Positions 1 through 7,073 of a DNA stretch of 22,051 nucleotides are shown here, in pieces. Positions within the stretch are counted from its first letter, which is position 1. Every line of letters starts with the position of its first letter. Below the pieces are notes generated by a model that had not been told where the DNA came from, made no database searches, and worked only from the letters and a program-made list of their open reading frames with translations. Position numbers and translations under genes: made by a program. Where the stretch lies: NCBI RefSeq assembly GCF_905187505.1, contig NZ_CAJJIC010000033.1, forward strand, positions 1-22,051, written 5' to 3'. This DNA comes from an uncultured Mailhella sp. Its GTDB lineage: Bacteria; Desulfobacterota; Desulfovibrionia; Desulfovibrionales; Desulfovibrionaceae.

Positions 1-14
1 ACAAGAAGTAAGTT

Positions 15-44
15 CTATGACTTTTGAACAGACTAGAGTCATAG
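15..44 (-). terminator. inverted repeat over the pyrG stop codon
   Basis: Perfect 8-bp arms (CTATGACT at 15-22, AGTCATAG at 37-44) enclose a 14-nt loop and cover the pyrG stop codon at 39-41. On the minus strand the bases after the hairpin (AACTTACTTCTTGT) are only moderately T-rich, so the terminator reading is tentative. On the plus strand CATTTT follows, so it could also stop transcription arriving from the left. Confidence 0.4.
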
Positions 45-1685
45 CATTTTGAGAGGTATGGCAGCGGCGATGAAGTCCTTGAAGAGCGGATGGGCATGCA
101 TGGGACGGGACTTGAATTCGGGATGGAACTGGCAGCCCACGAACCAGGGATGGTCGGGAAGCTCCACGATTTCCACGAGCGTGCCGTCGGGAGAGGTTCC
201 GCTGAACACCATGCCGTGCTGGCTGAGGGTTTCGCGGAAGGCGTTGTTGAACTCGTAGCGATGGCGATGACGTTCGGAAATGTTCTCCTGCTTGTAGGCT
301 TCGGCGGCCTTGGTGCCGGGAAGCAGGGTGCAGGGGTAGGCGCCGAGACGCAGGGTTCCGCCCTTGTTGCTGTCTTCGTCGCGCACTTCCATGGCGTTCT
401 TGCGGAAGTCGTACCACTCGGTCATGAGGTAGATGACCTTTTCGTCGGTGAGCGGATCGAACTCTTCGGAATTGGCCTTGGAAAGACCGGCCACGTGGCG
501 GGCGAACTCGATGACGGCGCACTGCATGCCGAGGCAGATGCCGAAGAAGGGAACCTTGTGCTCGCGGGCGTAACGGATGGCTTCGATCTTTCCTTCCACG
601 CCGCGGTAGCCGAAGCCGCCGGGCACGAGAATGCCGTCGCAGCCCTTGAAGGTTTCAGCGGCATTGTCGGCGGTGACTTCCTCGGAGTTGACGTACTTGA
701 GATTGACGGACACATGATTGGCCACGCCGGCGTGCACGAGGGCTTCGTGCAGACTCTTGTAGGCTTCCTTGAGATCGACGTACTTGCCCACGATGGCGAT
801 GGTCACCTTGTTCTTGGCGGCTTCGTCAAAGTCGTTCATGAGCTTGATCCAGCCGGAGAGGTCGGCGTTGCGAGCAGGCAGGCGCATCATGATGGCCACT
901 TTCTGATCGAAGCCTTCCTCATAGAACTTGAGCGGCACGCCGTACACGTTCTTCACGTCCACGGAAGTGAAGACGGCATCCTCGTCCACGTTGCAGAACA
1001 GGGCGATCTTCTTCTTGAGTTCGGAAGGAATGGTCTGTTCGCAGCGGCAGAGAATGATGTCGGGCTGAATGCCGATGGAGAGCAGTTCCTTCACGCTGTG
1101 CTGCGTGGGCTTGGTCTTGTATTCGCCTGCGGCATGCAGGTAGGGCACGAGGGTGAGGTGGATGTTCAGGCAGTTGTTGCGGCCGATGTCGGAACGCAGC
1201 TGGCGGATGGCTTCGAGGAAGGGCAGACCTTCGATGTCGCCCACCGTGCCGCCGATTTCGATGATGGCCACGTCGGGAGCGTTGTCGCCTTCGGTGAGGC
1301 TCAGGATGGTGCGCTTGATTTCATCGGTGATGTGGGGAATCACCTGGACGGTGCCGCCGAGGTAGTCGCCGCGGCGTTCCTTGTTGATGACGTTGTAGTA
1401 GATGCGTCCCGAGGTGGTGTTGTTGCGCTGGGACAGGGAAACGTCGAGGTAGCGTTCATAGTGGCCGAGATCGAGGTCGGTTTCCGCGCCGTCGTCGGTC
1501 ACGTAGACTTCGCCGTGCTGGAAGGGGTTCATGGTGCCGGGGTCGACGTTGATGTAGGGGTCGAGCTTCTGGATGGTCACGGAAAGGCCGCGGGCCTTCA
1601 GCAGAGCGCCAAGCGAAGCCGAGGCCAGTCCTTTTCCGAGAGAGGAAAGCACACCGCCGGTAACAAAAATGAATTTGGTTTTCAT
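39..1685 (-). CDS. pyrG: CTP synthase (glutamine hydrolysing)
   Basis: CTP synthase makes CTP from UTP, ATP and glutamine, the last step of de novo pyrimidine nucleotide synthesis, in the cytosol. The 548-residue product is close to the usual length of about 545. The N-terminal amidoligase domain opens with the family P-loop region (GGVLSSLGKGLAS, residues 10-22). The C-terminal class I glutaminase domain has the nucleophile Cys384 in FFGICLGMQCA, and the catalytic His521 and Glu523 in FHPEF. The ATG is preceded by AAGGG seven bases upstream, which supports this start. The gene stands alone: a 323-bp gap separates it from the upstream DUF169 gene on the same strand. All key residues are present and nothing looks truncated. 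Confidence 0.98.
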   Translation of the reverse strand: MKTKFIFVTGGVLSSLGKGLASASLGALLKARGLSVTIQKLDPYINVDPGTMNPFQHGEVYVTDDGAETDLDLGHYERYLDVSLSQRNNTTSGRIYYNVINKERRGDYLGGTVQVIPHITDEIKRTILSLTEGDNAPDVAIIEIGGTVGDIEGLPFLEAIRQLRSDIGRNNCLNIHLTLVPYLHAAGEYKTKPTQHSVKELLSIGIQPDIILCRCEQTIPSELKKKIALFCNVDEDAVFTSVDVKNVYGVPLKFYEEGFDQKVAIMMRLPARNADLSGWIKLMNDFDEAAKNKVTIAIVGKYVDLKEAYKSLHEALVHAGVANHVSVNLKYVNSEEVTADNAAETFKGCDGILVPGGFGYRGVEGKIEAIRYAREHKVPFFGICLGMQCAVIEFARHVAGLSKANSEEFDPLTDEKVIYLMTEWYDFRKNAMEVRDEDSNKGGTLRLGAYPCTLLPGTKAAEAYKQENISERHRHRYEFNNAFRETLSQHGMVFSGTSPDGTLVEIVELPDHPWFVGCQFHPEFKSRPMHAHPLFKDFIAAAIPLKML

Positions 1686-1793
1686 GAATGAGCCCTTCTA
1701 TGGAAAATTGATGGGAAATTTAAATAATAAACGTACCTTCCTGCCCCTGTCTTCAGCGGAAAGGCACCCCGATGACGCATTGCGCTCTTGTCC

Positions 1794-1822
1794 CTTATAC
1801 TTGATAGCCCCGGGGAAAGAAA
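1794..1822 (-). promoter_or_regulatory. candidate pyrG promoter
   Basis: On the minus strand TATAAG (plus coordinates 1794-1799) is a good -10 box. A weak -35 box TTTCTT (1817-1822) lies 17 bp upstream. This would give a leader of about 100 nt before pyrG. The -35 match is poor, so this is a tentative call. Confidence 0.3.
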
Positions 1823-1835
1823 GCACTAAATCATG

Positions 1836-1858
1836 CCTTCCAAAAATTTTTCCGAAGG
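1836..1858. repeat. A5T5-centred inverted repeat
   Basis: CCTTC and GAAGG arms flank the self-complementary AAAAATTTTT core, with one unpaired base on the left and two on the right. It lies just upstream of the candidate pyrG -35 box. The A-tract could act as an UP element or bend; it has no poly-T tail that would make it a terminator. Function unknown. Confidence 0.35.
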
Positions 1859-2008
1859 CCTGTCCTTCTGCCCCCCCCTTGGCGCAAACAGGAAAGAACA
1901 TCGAGTTTTTCCGGGGAGTTGTCCGCTTTGAGGGGGGAGGAGGTTCCTCACGCGTCCCTCCGGGGCGGAGTAAGGGGAAAAGACATCCTGTCAGACAGAG
2001 AAGACGCC

Positions 2009-2782
2009 TCATCCCGACGCGGCCTCATCCCAGACTTTGCGGCTTCTGTCAATCTTTTTTCTTACGCCGGACCAGGTTTTTCCCGTAAGGAAGGAGCGCG
2101 GAAAGGCTTCCTGCATGGCAAGCAGAATGTCGGACGTGACCGTGAAGGAAAGCTCGTCCACGCCCATGAACGGACGGCATGAAGGATCGGCTCCTCCCAT
2201 GACGGCTTTTTTCTGTCCTTTGCGGCGATAGCTGAGCGGCCAGGCAAAAATGCTGGCGCAGCCTGAACCGAAGGGCATGGCCACGGCATCGTGGTCGTCC
2301 AGGGCGAATCCGGCGAGCATGGCGAGACCGGTGAGAACTTCGGCGCGGCAGTGGAAGACGGCAAGAAGCGGCTCGCCTTCTCCTTCAAGCATGGCAAGCG
2401 GTTTCGCCGTGCAGAAGGGCGCGGGTGCAGGCTGAATGTCGATGTCCCGGAAGAAGCGGCGCATGGAATCGGGCGAGGGGAGATAGCGTTCTCCCTCACG
2501 GCCTTCCCAGCCCGTGGTGACGAAGTGAACAATGCGCTCCGGCACGGGGAGCTTATAGCCGAGGTATGTCCAGCCGCCCATGCAGGTCATGACCTCGGAG
2601 GAAAAGTGCACGCAGGTTTTTTTTGTGCGTGCCATGCGGAGATAGTTGATGATGCAGGCGTGTCCCGTACCCGGAGCAGGCGTAAGAGATGCTTCCGGCG
2701 CGTGGTCTGCATAGCTGATGCCCAGCGGCTCTTCGCAGCCGAGCAGGTCGAACATGTCCTGAAGGCGTTTGTAGTCAAGCAT
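2009..2782 (-). CDS. DUF169 family protein
   Basis: This 257-residue protein looks like a member of the DUF169 family (COG2043), whose function is not established. Recognisable are the N-terminal YKRLQDMFDLLGCEEPLGISY segment, the Cys-containing region with Cys57 and Cys67 (KKTCVHFSSEVMTCMGG), and the C-terminal GADPSCRPFMGVDELSFTVTSDILLAMQEAF region. No signal peptide or membrane segment is evident, so it is probably cytosolic. The frame is open further upstream to an ATG at 2875. I chose the ATG at 2782 because GGGGAG lies six bases before it and family similarity begins there; the extra 31 residues look non-native. It lies downstream of the heme genes on the same strand, but a gap of almost 290 bp with a strong hairpin separates them. 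A direct link to heme synthesis is not supported. Confidence 0.8.
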   Translation of the reverse strand: MLDYKRLQDMFDLLGCEEPLGISYADHAPEASLTPAPGTGHACIINYLRMARTKKTCVHFSSEVMTCMGGWTYLGYKLPVPERIVHFVTTGWEGREGERYLPSPDSMRRFFRDIDIQPAPAPFCTAKPLAMLEGEGEPLLAVFHCRAEVLTGLAMLAGFALDDHDAVAMPFGSGCASIFAWPLSYRRKGQKKAVMGGADPSCRPFMGVDELSFTVTSDILLAMQEAFPRSFLTGKTWSGVRKKIDRSRKVWDEAASG

Positions 2783-2909
2783 GTCGGCTCCCCTGTGACA
2801 AGGTACGCGGAATGATAAAGCGTACAGGAGAGACGAAAATGTGTCAAATGCGGAACGGGCCGCGGAAAACGGCATGGACGGCCTGCCGGATGCCCATGGT
2901 TCGACGCAT

Positions 2910-2915
2910 TTTATA
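2910..2915 (-). promoter_or_regulatory. possible -10 box upstream of the DUF169 gene
   Basis: TATAAA is read on the minus strand in an otherwise GC-rich gap. A TTAACA sequence (2937-2942) resembles a -35 box, but its 21-bp spacing is too long for a standard sigma70 promoter. Only the -10-like element is reported, with low confidence. Confidence 0.2.
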
Positions 2916-2949
2916 TGCTGCCGGGGGCGGTTCCCGTGTTAACCCGTTT

Positions 2950-2993
2950 GGGCCGGAAGCCCGGGACGAGGTGTCCTCTGAGCGTTCCGGCCC
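2950..2993. repeat. nested inverted repeat between heme block and DUF169 gene
   Basis: Perfect 9-bp arms GGGCCGGAA (2950-2958) and TTCCGGCCC (2985-2993) enclose a smaller hairpin GGAC-GAGGT-GTCC (2964-2976). Neither strand has a U-tract after it, so a simple terminator is unlikely. It could be a structured untranslated RNA segment or a two-part protein binding site. Function unknown. Confidence 0.45.
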
Positions 2994-3029
2994 GCATGTC
3001 CGATAAGATGCTTTGAAGGGAAGGGGCGA

Positions 3030-3060
3030 GGGGAAAGGGGAAATCTTTTCCCCTTTTCCC
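3030..3060 (-). terminator. strong hairpin after the heme gene cluster
   Basis: A 14-bp stem (13 Watson-Crick pairs and one G-U) with a three-base loop, built from alternating G4/A3 and T3-4/C4 runs, begins nine bases past the stop of the siroheme decarboxylase gene. There is no clean T-run after it on the minus strand, but position and strength suggest it ends the hemB-ahbD-ahbA/B transcript. Confidence 0.55.
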
Positions 3061-3068
3061 GTCTTTCG

Positions 3069-3536
3069 TTATTCCTCCATCTGAAAGTCCACGCGTATCT
3101 TGAACAACTTTTCCGCGGGCAGGTTCATGATGGAAATGCCGGTGCGTTCCTCTATGCCTTTGATGGTGTCGCAGACGCTGTCCCACGAGGGGCCGATGAG
3201 GGTGAACCACACGTTGAAGTCGTGATTGCGCAGGTAGTTGTGGGTGACGCCGGGCAGGGCGTTCACGTCGGCAATGAAGGCATCGAGCTTTTCTTCCGGC
3301 ACGTGCGCGCCGCAGAGCGTGGAGCGGAAGCCGAGCTTGGCGGACTGGAAGTTTGCGCCGAGTCGGCGGATGATCTTCTTTTCCTTCATGGCCTTCACTC
3401 TTGCAAGAGCTTCCTCCTCGGAAATGCCGAGCTGACTGCCGAGGGCCTCGTAGGGGCGGGGAACCAGCGGAAAGGCCGTCTGGATGATGTCCAGCAGTTT
3501 TCTGTCGATGGTGTCCAGAGCTTCGTTCTGAGCCAT
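3069..3536 (-). CDS. siroheme decarboxylase subunit (AhbA/AhbB type, Lrp/AsnC fold)
   Basis: Siroheme decarboxylase removes CO2 from the acetate side chains at C12 and C18 of siroheme, giving 12,18-didecarboxysiroheme, the first dedicated step of the alternative heme pathway. The 155-residue protein has the family layout. A winged-helix domain comes first (DTIDRKLLDIIQTAFPLVPR, then YEALGSQLGISEEEALARV). An RRLGANFQSAKLGFRSTLCGA segment follows, then a ferredoxin-like AsnC domain with HNYLRNHDFNVWFTL (conserved Arg and His region) and the ending KLFKIRVDF. Despite the fold it is an enzyme subunit rather than a DNA regulator. The characterised Desulfovibrio enzyme is an AhbA-AhbB heterodimer. 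I cannot tell from sequence alone which subunit this is, so no symbol is given. AAGGAG seven bases before the ATG supports the start. It is the last gene of the cluster, 105 bp behind ahbD. Confidence 0.88.
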   Translation of the reverse strand: MAQNEALDTIDRKLLDIIQTAFPLVPRPYEALGSQLGISEEEALARVKAMKEKKIIRRLGANFQSAKLGFRSTLCGAHVPEEKLDAFIADVNALPGVTHNYLRNHDFNVWFTLIGPSWDSVCDTIKGIEERTGISIMNLPAEKLFKIRVDFQMEE

Positions 3537-3584
3537 GGCCGTTCTCCTTGGGGGCGGAAATGACCGCGCCCGGAAAGAAATGCG

Positions 3585-3615
3585 GGCCCGCCCCGTGGTT
3601 CGGACGAGGCGGGCC
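3585..3615 (-). repeat. GC-rich hairpin between ahbD and the siroheme decarboxylase gene
   Basis: GGCCCGCC and GGCGGGCC form a perfect 8-bp stem, extended inside by CGT/ACG after one mismatch, with a 7-nt loop. On the minus strand it is followed by GCATTTCTTTCC, so it may act as a partial terminator or as an RNA-stabilising stem that sets the relative amounts of AhbD and the last gene product. Confidence 0.45.
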
Positions 3616-3641
3616 GGAAGGGGGAAAACAGACGTTTCCTG

Positions 3642-4820
3642 TTATTTTGCAGCCTTGGGCTGGTACAGGCACAGAGGTTCCTGCGCCATGGGATCGTCGG
3701 TCATGCTGTAGGCGCGGGCGCGGCAGCCGCCGCATACCTTGTGGTATTCGCATACGCCGCACTTGCCCTTGTAGGCGCTCTGATCGCGGAACTTGAGGAA
3801 CCACGGCGTCTTTTTCCACAGTTCGGGGAAGGGCGTGTTCCTTACGTTGCCGCAGTCCAGGGTGAGGTATCCGCAGGGCTGGAGCTGGCCGGTATGGCTG
3901 ATGAAGCAGAAGCCCGTGCCGCCGAGACAGCCGCGGGTCATGGCGTCCATGCCGAAGTTTTCCATGTTCACGCTCACGCCTTCCTCGCGGGCCTTCTGCC
4001 GCATGATGCGGTAGTAGTGCGGCGCGCAGGTGGCCTTGAGATGCATGGAGGTCGTCTTGCGGAAGTCGTAGAACCAGTGCAGCACTTCTTCATACTCTTC
4101 GGCGGAGATGACTTCTTCCTGGATTTCGGCGGCGCGGCCCATGGGCACGAGAAGGAAGATGTGCCAGGCCACGGCGCCGATTTTCTCGCACAGATGGAAG
4201 ATGTCCTTGAACGAGTGCAGGTTGCTCTTGGTCACCGTGGTGTTGATCTGGAACTCGACGCCTTCGGCCTTCAGATATTCGATGCCGCGCATGGAGGCGT
4301 CGAAGGCGCCGGGCACGCCGCGGAAGGCATCGTGGCTGGCCGCATCGGCCCCGTCTATGGAGATGGAGCAGCGCTGGAATCCGGCTTCTCTGATCTTGCG
4401 GGCGCTCTCGGGCGTGATGAGCGTGCCGTTGGGCGACATGACGCAGCGAAGACCCTTGTCGCGGGCGTAGGCGGCGAGTTCATACACGTCGGCGCGCATC
4501 ATGGGATCGCCGCCGGTGAAGATGATGATGGGTTCACCCACTTCGGGGAAGGTGTCGATGAGCGCCTTGGCTTCCTCGGTGGAAAGCTCTCCCGGATAGG
4601 GTTCGGGATGGGCTTCGGCGCGGCAGTGCTTGCACGCGAGGTTGCAGGAGCGGGTCACTTCCCAGGCGATGAGACGGCACTTGGGAGAGCCGTCGGGCAG
4701 AAAGCGGGGCCTGGCCGTGGCGGGATGGCCGCCGGGAGCTCCGTCGGCAGGGCGTCCCATGGGGTGTCCGCCGGGATGGCAGGCGCCGAGGGAGGAGGGG
4801 GCGGAGTTGTGGCCGTTCAT
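3642..4820 (-). CDS. ahbD: heme b synthase AhbD (radical SAM)
   Basis: AhbD converts the two propionates on rings A and B of Fe-coproporphyrin III to vinyl groups, producing heme b. Numbering is from the ATG at 4820 (392 residues). The radical SAM cluster cysteines are Cys59, Cys63 and Cys66 in EVTRSCNLACKHCRAEA. The glycine-rich GGDP segment binds SAM. The C-terminal auxiliary cluster region has Cys298, Cys305, Cys316, Cys323, then Cys354, Cys357, Cys363, Cys366 and Cys384 (CGVCEYHKVCGGC). The first 45 residues are a low-complexity His/Gly/Pro-rich extension with one Cys. The ATG at 4820 overlaps the hemB stop (TGATG), with AAGGA 11 bases upstream, implying translational coupling. An in-frame ATG at 4832 is possible but lacks properly spaced ribosome binding bases. 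The call as AhbD rather than AhbC rests on overall sequence similarity recalled from the family and on context. Confidence 0.9.
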   Translation of the reverse strand: MNGHNSAPSSLGACHPGGHPMGRPADGAPGGHPATARPRFLPDGSPKCRLIAWEVTRSCNLACKHCRAEAHPEPYPGELSTEEAKALIDTFPEVGEPIIIFTGGDPMMRADVYELAAYARDKGLRCVMSPNGTLITPESARKIREAGFQRCSISIDGADAASHDAFRGVPGAFDASMRGIEYLKAEGVEFQINTTVTKSNLHSFKDIFHLCEKIGAVAWHIFLLVPMGRAAEIQEEVISAEEYEEVLHWFYDFRKTTSMHLKATCAPHYYRIMRQKAREEGVSVNMENFGMDAMTRGCLGGTGFCFISHTGQLQPCGYLTLDCGNVRNTPFPELWKKTPWFLKFRDQSAYKGKCGVCEYHKVCGGCRARAYSMTDDPMAQEPLCLYQPKAAK

Positions 4821-5818
4821 CAGCGAATCCATCCTTCGCGGAGGGCTTCCACGGTGAAGTAGGTAATGATCATCTTGGAGCCGGAACGCTTGAGGCCGAG
4901 GAGCGATTCCATGATGACGGCCTTGCGGTCGATCCAGCCGTTCTGGGCGGCGGCGCAGATGAGGGAATACTCGCCGCTCACCTGATAGGACACGAGCGGA
5001 ACGTCGAAGGTGTCGTGCATGAGGCGGATGACGTCCTGATAGGGGCCGGCGGGCTTGACGATGAAGATGTCCGCGCCTTCGTCGATGTCGGCCTGCATTT
5101 CACGCAGGGCTTCCTGCACGTTGCCGGGATCCATCTGATAGGTGCGGCGGTCGCCGAAGTGGGGCGCGGATTCCGCGGCGTCGCGGAAGGGGCCGTAGTA
5201 GGCGGAGGCGTACTTCACGGCGTAGGACATGATGGGAGTTTCTTCAAAGCCGGCCTTGTCCAGCGCGGTGCGCAGGGCAAGCACGCGGCCGTCCATCATG
5301 TCGGAAGGCGCAATGATGTCGGCTCCGGCTTCGGCCTGGGAAACCGCGGTCTTCGCGAGCAGATCGAGGGTCTGATCGTTGAGCACGTGACCGGTCTTGT
5401 CGCCGTCGGCAATGATGCCGCAGTGACCGTGGGAGGTGTATTCGCACAGGCAAAGATCGGTGACGACCACAAGGTCGGGCCAGTTCTTCTTGATCATGCG
5501 CGTGGCGCGCTGAACGATGCCGTCTCTGGCGTAGGCACCGGAGCCCACGGGATCCTTTGCGGCGGGAATGCCGAACAGCAGCACGGCGCGCAGGCCGAGC
5601 TTCACGGCCTCGCCGATTTCCTTTTCCAGTTCGGCAAGGGAAAGCTGATACTGGCCGGGCATGGAGGCGATGGGCTGACGGAAGGAGGCGTCGGGAGTGT
5701 CGACCACGAAGTAGGGCATGATGAGGTCGGCGGCGGAGAGAGACGTTTCGCGGATCATGTCGCGAATGGCGGGAGTGCGGCGCAGGCGGCGGCCGCGGTG
5801 GAAGGAAAGATTGGTCAT
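4820..5818 (-). CDS. hemB: porphobilinogen synthase (delta-aminolevulinate dehydratase)
   Basis: HemB condenses two 5-aminolevulinate molecules into porphobilinogen, the shared early step for siroheme, heme and corrinoids. The 332-residue product has the two active-site lysines Lys202 (SYAVKYAS) and Lys255 (IFIVKPAG). A three-cysteine zinc site (Cys123, Cys125, Cys133 in DLCLCEYTSHGHCG) marks it as a zinc-dependent type. The ATG at 5818 was chosen because AAGGA lies seven bases upstream and MTNLSFHRGRRLRRTP matches the family N-terminus. An in-frame ATG at 5851 would add 11 unlikely residues. Its stop shares a base with the ahbD start. Placing HemB with the ahb genes couples precursor supply to heme synthesis. 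Confidence 0.97.
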   Translation of the reverse strand: MTNLSFHRGRRLRRTPAIRDMIRETSLSAADLIMPYFVVDTPDASFRQPIASMPGQYQLSLAELEKEIGEAVKLGLRAVLLFGIPAAKDPVGSGAYARDGIVQRATRMIKKNWPDLVVVTDLCLCEYTSHGHCGIIADGDKTGHVLNDQTLDLLAKTAVSQAEAGADIIAPSDMMDGRVLALRTALDKAGFEETPIMSYAVKYASAYYGPFRDAAESAPHFGDRRTYQMDPGNVQEALREMQADIDEGADIFIVKPAGPYQDVIRLMHDTFDVPLVSYQVSGEYSLICAAAQNGWIDRKAVIMESLLGLKRSGSKMIITYFTVEALREGWIR

Positions 5819-5831
5819 GTCGGTATCCTTT

Positions 5832-5846
5832 GCGCCGTAAGGGCGC
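5832..5846 (-). promoter_or_regulatory. small dyad just upstream of the hemB ribosome binding site
   Basis: GCGCC and GGCGC flank five bases and end three bases before the AAGGA of hemB. It could form a short 5' leader hairpin near the ribosome binding site or be a protein site. Suggestive only. Confidence 0.25.
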
Positions 5847-5872
5847 GTCAACGGTCAATGAAAACGTGAAGG

Positions 5873-5901
5873 AAGATAACACCGCCCCCCGGCTTTGAAA
5901 A
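5873..5901 (-). promoter_or_regulatory. candidate hemB promoter
   Basis: On the minus strand TTTTCA (5896-5901) and TATCTT (5873-5878) are separated by 17 bp; each matches the sigma70 consensus at four of six positions. It would allow hemB-ahbD-ahbA/B to be transcribed independently of the upstream transporter gene. Confidence 0.35.
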
Positions 5902-5971
5902 GGGTCGGCGTCACACTTCGACTGATAGAACTTTTGTCTTCCCGGAGCATTCGAGGCATCGCCGGGGCGAG

Positions 5972-6005
5972 CTTCCGGCAGGCTTGCCCGGGGACGCTGC
6001 GGAAG
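5972..6005 (-). repeat. hairpin behind the AEC transporter gene
   Basis: CTTCCGGCAG and CTGCGGAAG pair over nine base pairs with one bulged G and a 15-nt loop, 12 bases after the transporter stop codon. No T-run follows on the minus strand, so termination is uncertain; it could be a 3' stabilising hairpin or a weak terminator in front of hemB. Confidence 0.35.
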
Positions 6006-6017
6006 GTCCGGGACGGA

Positions 6018-6944
6018 TCAGAGCTGGAAGAGAAAGACCATGACGGGCATGGTGATGACGCAAAGAAGGGTGGAGATGACGTTGATGAGGCTCGCGTATT
6101 CGCCGTTGTGTCCGTAGAGATGGGACATCTGCGTGACGGTGGAGGCACAGGGCGCGGCGGCCGCAAGAAAGCTGATGAGCAGAATGGTGCCTCCGTCCTT
6201 CGTCCAGGAGGCGAGGGGACTTGCGCGGAAGACGAGAAGCGTGAGAAGGGGCAGAACGAGAAGGCGCAGAGCCACGATGAGCGGGAGCTTTCTGTAGGCA
6301 AGAACGCGTTTGAAGTTCACGGAGCCTATGAGCATTCCCGTGACTATCATGCACAGGGGGCCTATCATGCTTCCCACGGCATGCACGGCAAGACGCGGGA
6401 CTTCGGGAAAATGCAGGCCGGAGACGAAGAGCAGGGCGCCTGCCGCCATGGCCAGTATGTTGACGTTCAGAAGGATGTTGCGCAGATGCACCTGTCCGTT
6501 CTTCTTGAGAAGCGTGTAGCAGTGCGTCCAGAACAGGGCCGTCTGACCGATGAGAAAGCCGCTTGTGTAGAGTACCCATTCCGGGCCGAACACATAGGTG
6601 ACGATGGGAATGATGAGGTTGCCGCCGTTGGAGTAGATGGCGGAAGCCTGCTCCACGGGATCGAGTCGGAGCGGACGGCGCACGAGGACGTTGAAGGCTA
6701 TGGCCAGAGACTGGGAAACTGCGGCCGCCACGAGGGAAAGAAGAAGGCCGTGCAGCTTTTCCCCGGAAAAGTCCACCTGAAAGGCGTCGAGCATCATGCA
6801 GGGGCCGACGATGTACAGGGCCACGGCGGAAAGCGGGGCGCTGTCCTCGGCCCTGAGCAGGCGCAGACGCACCACGGCGTAGCCCATGAGCACCATGAGC
6901 AGCATGGCCGCTATCTGCTTGCCGAGAAGAAGGGAAATGATCAT
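6018..6944 (-). CDS. AEC (auxin efflux carrier) family transporter
   Basis: This 308-residue hydrophobic protein has about ten predicted membrane helices in two halves joined by a polar segment near residues 150-160, typical of the AEC/BART superfamily. Family-like features are GYAVVRLRLL in helix 1-2, the broken-helix motif YSNGGNLIIPIVTYVFG near residues 104-120, and the GPLCMIVTGMLIG repeat in the second half. Bacterial members move organic acids or amino acids, but the substrate cannot be read from the sequence. The gene lies between ahbC and hemB on the same strand. A strong terminator separates it from ahbC, and 199 bp separate it from hemB. No strong ribosome binding site precedes the ATG at 6944, yet the hydrophobic start IISLLLGKQIAAMLLMVLMGY fits helix 1. 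Whether it serves tetrapyrrole metabolism is unknown. Confidence 0.85.
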   Translation of the reverse strand: MIISLLLGKQIAAMLLMVLMGYAVVRLRLLRAEDSAPLSAVALYIVGPCMMLDAFQVDFSGEKLHGLLLSLVAAAVSQSLAIAFNVLVRRPLRLDPVEQASAIYSNGGNLIIPIVTYVFGPEWVLYTSGFLIGQTALFWTHCYTLLKKNGQVHLRNILLNVNILAMAAGALLFVSGLHFPEVPRLAVHAVGSMIGPLCMIVTGMLIGSVNFKRVLAYRKLPLIVALRLLVLPLLTLLVFRASPLASWTKDGGTILLISFLAAAAPCASTVTQMSHLYGHNGEYASLINVISTLLCVITMPVMVFLFQL

Positions 6945-7026
6945 GGAAAGGCTCTTGAAAGACGTAAACGCTCTTCGCTCTCGGAGCGGGGCCGCGGGGC
7001 ATGGCCCGGGAGAAAAAGGCTGTGAG

Positions 7027-7057
7027 AAAAAAATGGGGAGGCTCTGAGAGCCTCCCC
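7027..7057 (-). terminator. rho-independent terminator of ahbC
   Basis: GGGGAGGCTC and GAGCCTCCCC form a perfect 10-bp stem with a 3-nt loop (7035-7057). On the minus strand it is followed after one base by seven T residues (A-run at 7027-7033 on the plus strand). It begins 17 bases after the ahbC stop codon, so most ahbC transcripts should end here. Confidence 0.9.
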
Positions 7058-7073
7058 GTTTTCCATGGTGCGG

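Larger units (their letters stand above)
1686..2008. other. 323-bp non-coding gap upstream of pyrG
   Basis: No convincing gene is visible on either strand; open frames here lack ribosome binding sites and recognisable sequence. The stretch near 1716-1730 is AT-rich. It holds the candidate pyrG promoter (1794-1822) and an A5T5-centred inverted repeat (1836-1858). A C-rich run lies at about 1871-1880 and a G-rich run at about 1932-1943. The DUF169 gene ends at its right edge and I see no clear U-tract terminator for it. Confidence 0.5.

Noticed and set aside
90..1691. 533-codon open frame antisense to pyrG
   Set aside because: It mirrors the codon bias of pyrG, its Gly/Val/His/Ala-rich product has no recognisable domain, and no ribosome binding site is seen.
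2783..2875. Longer N-terminus for the DUF169 protein
   Set aside because: The upstream ATG has no good ribosome binding site, and the added residues do not resemble the family; the ATG at 2782 has GGGGAG.
3741..4862. 373-codon open frame antisense to ahbD
   Set aside because: Overlaps the well-supported radical SAM gene, with no domain and no start signal.
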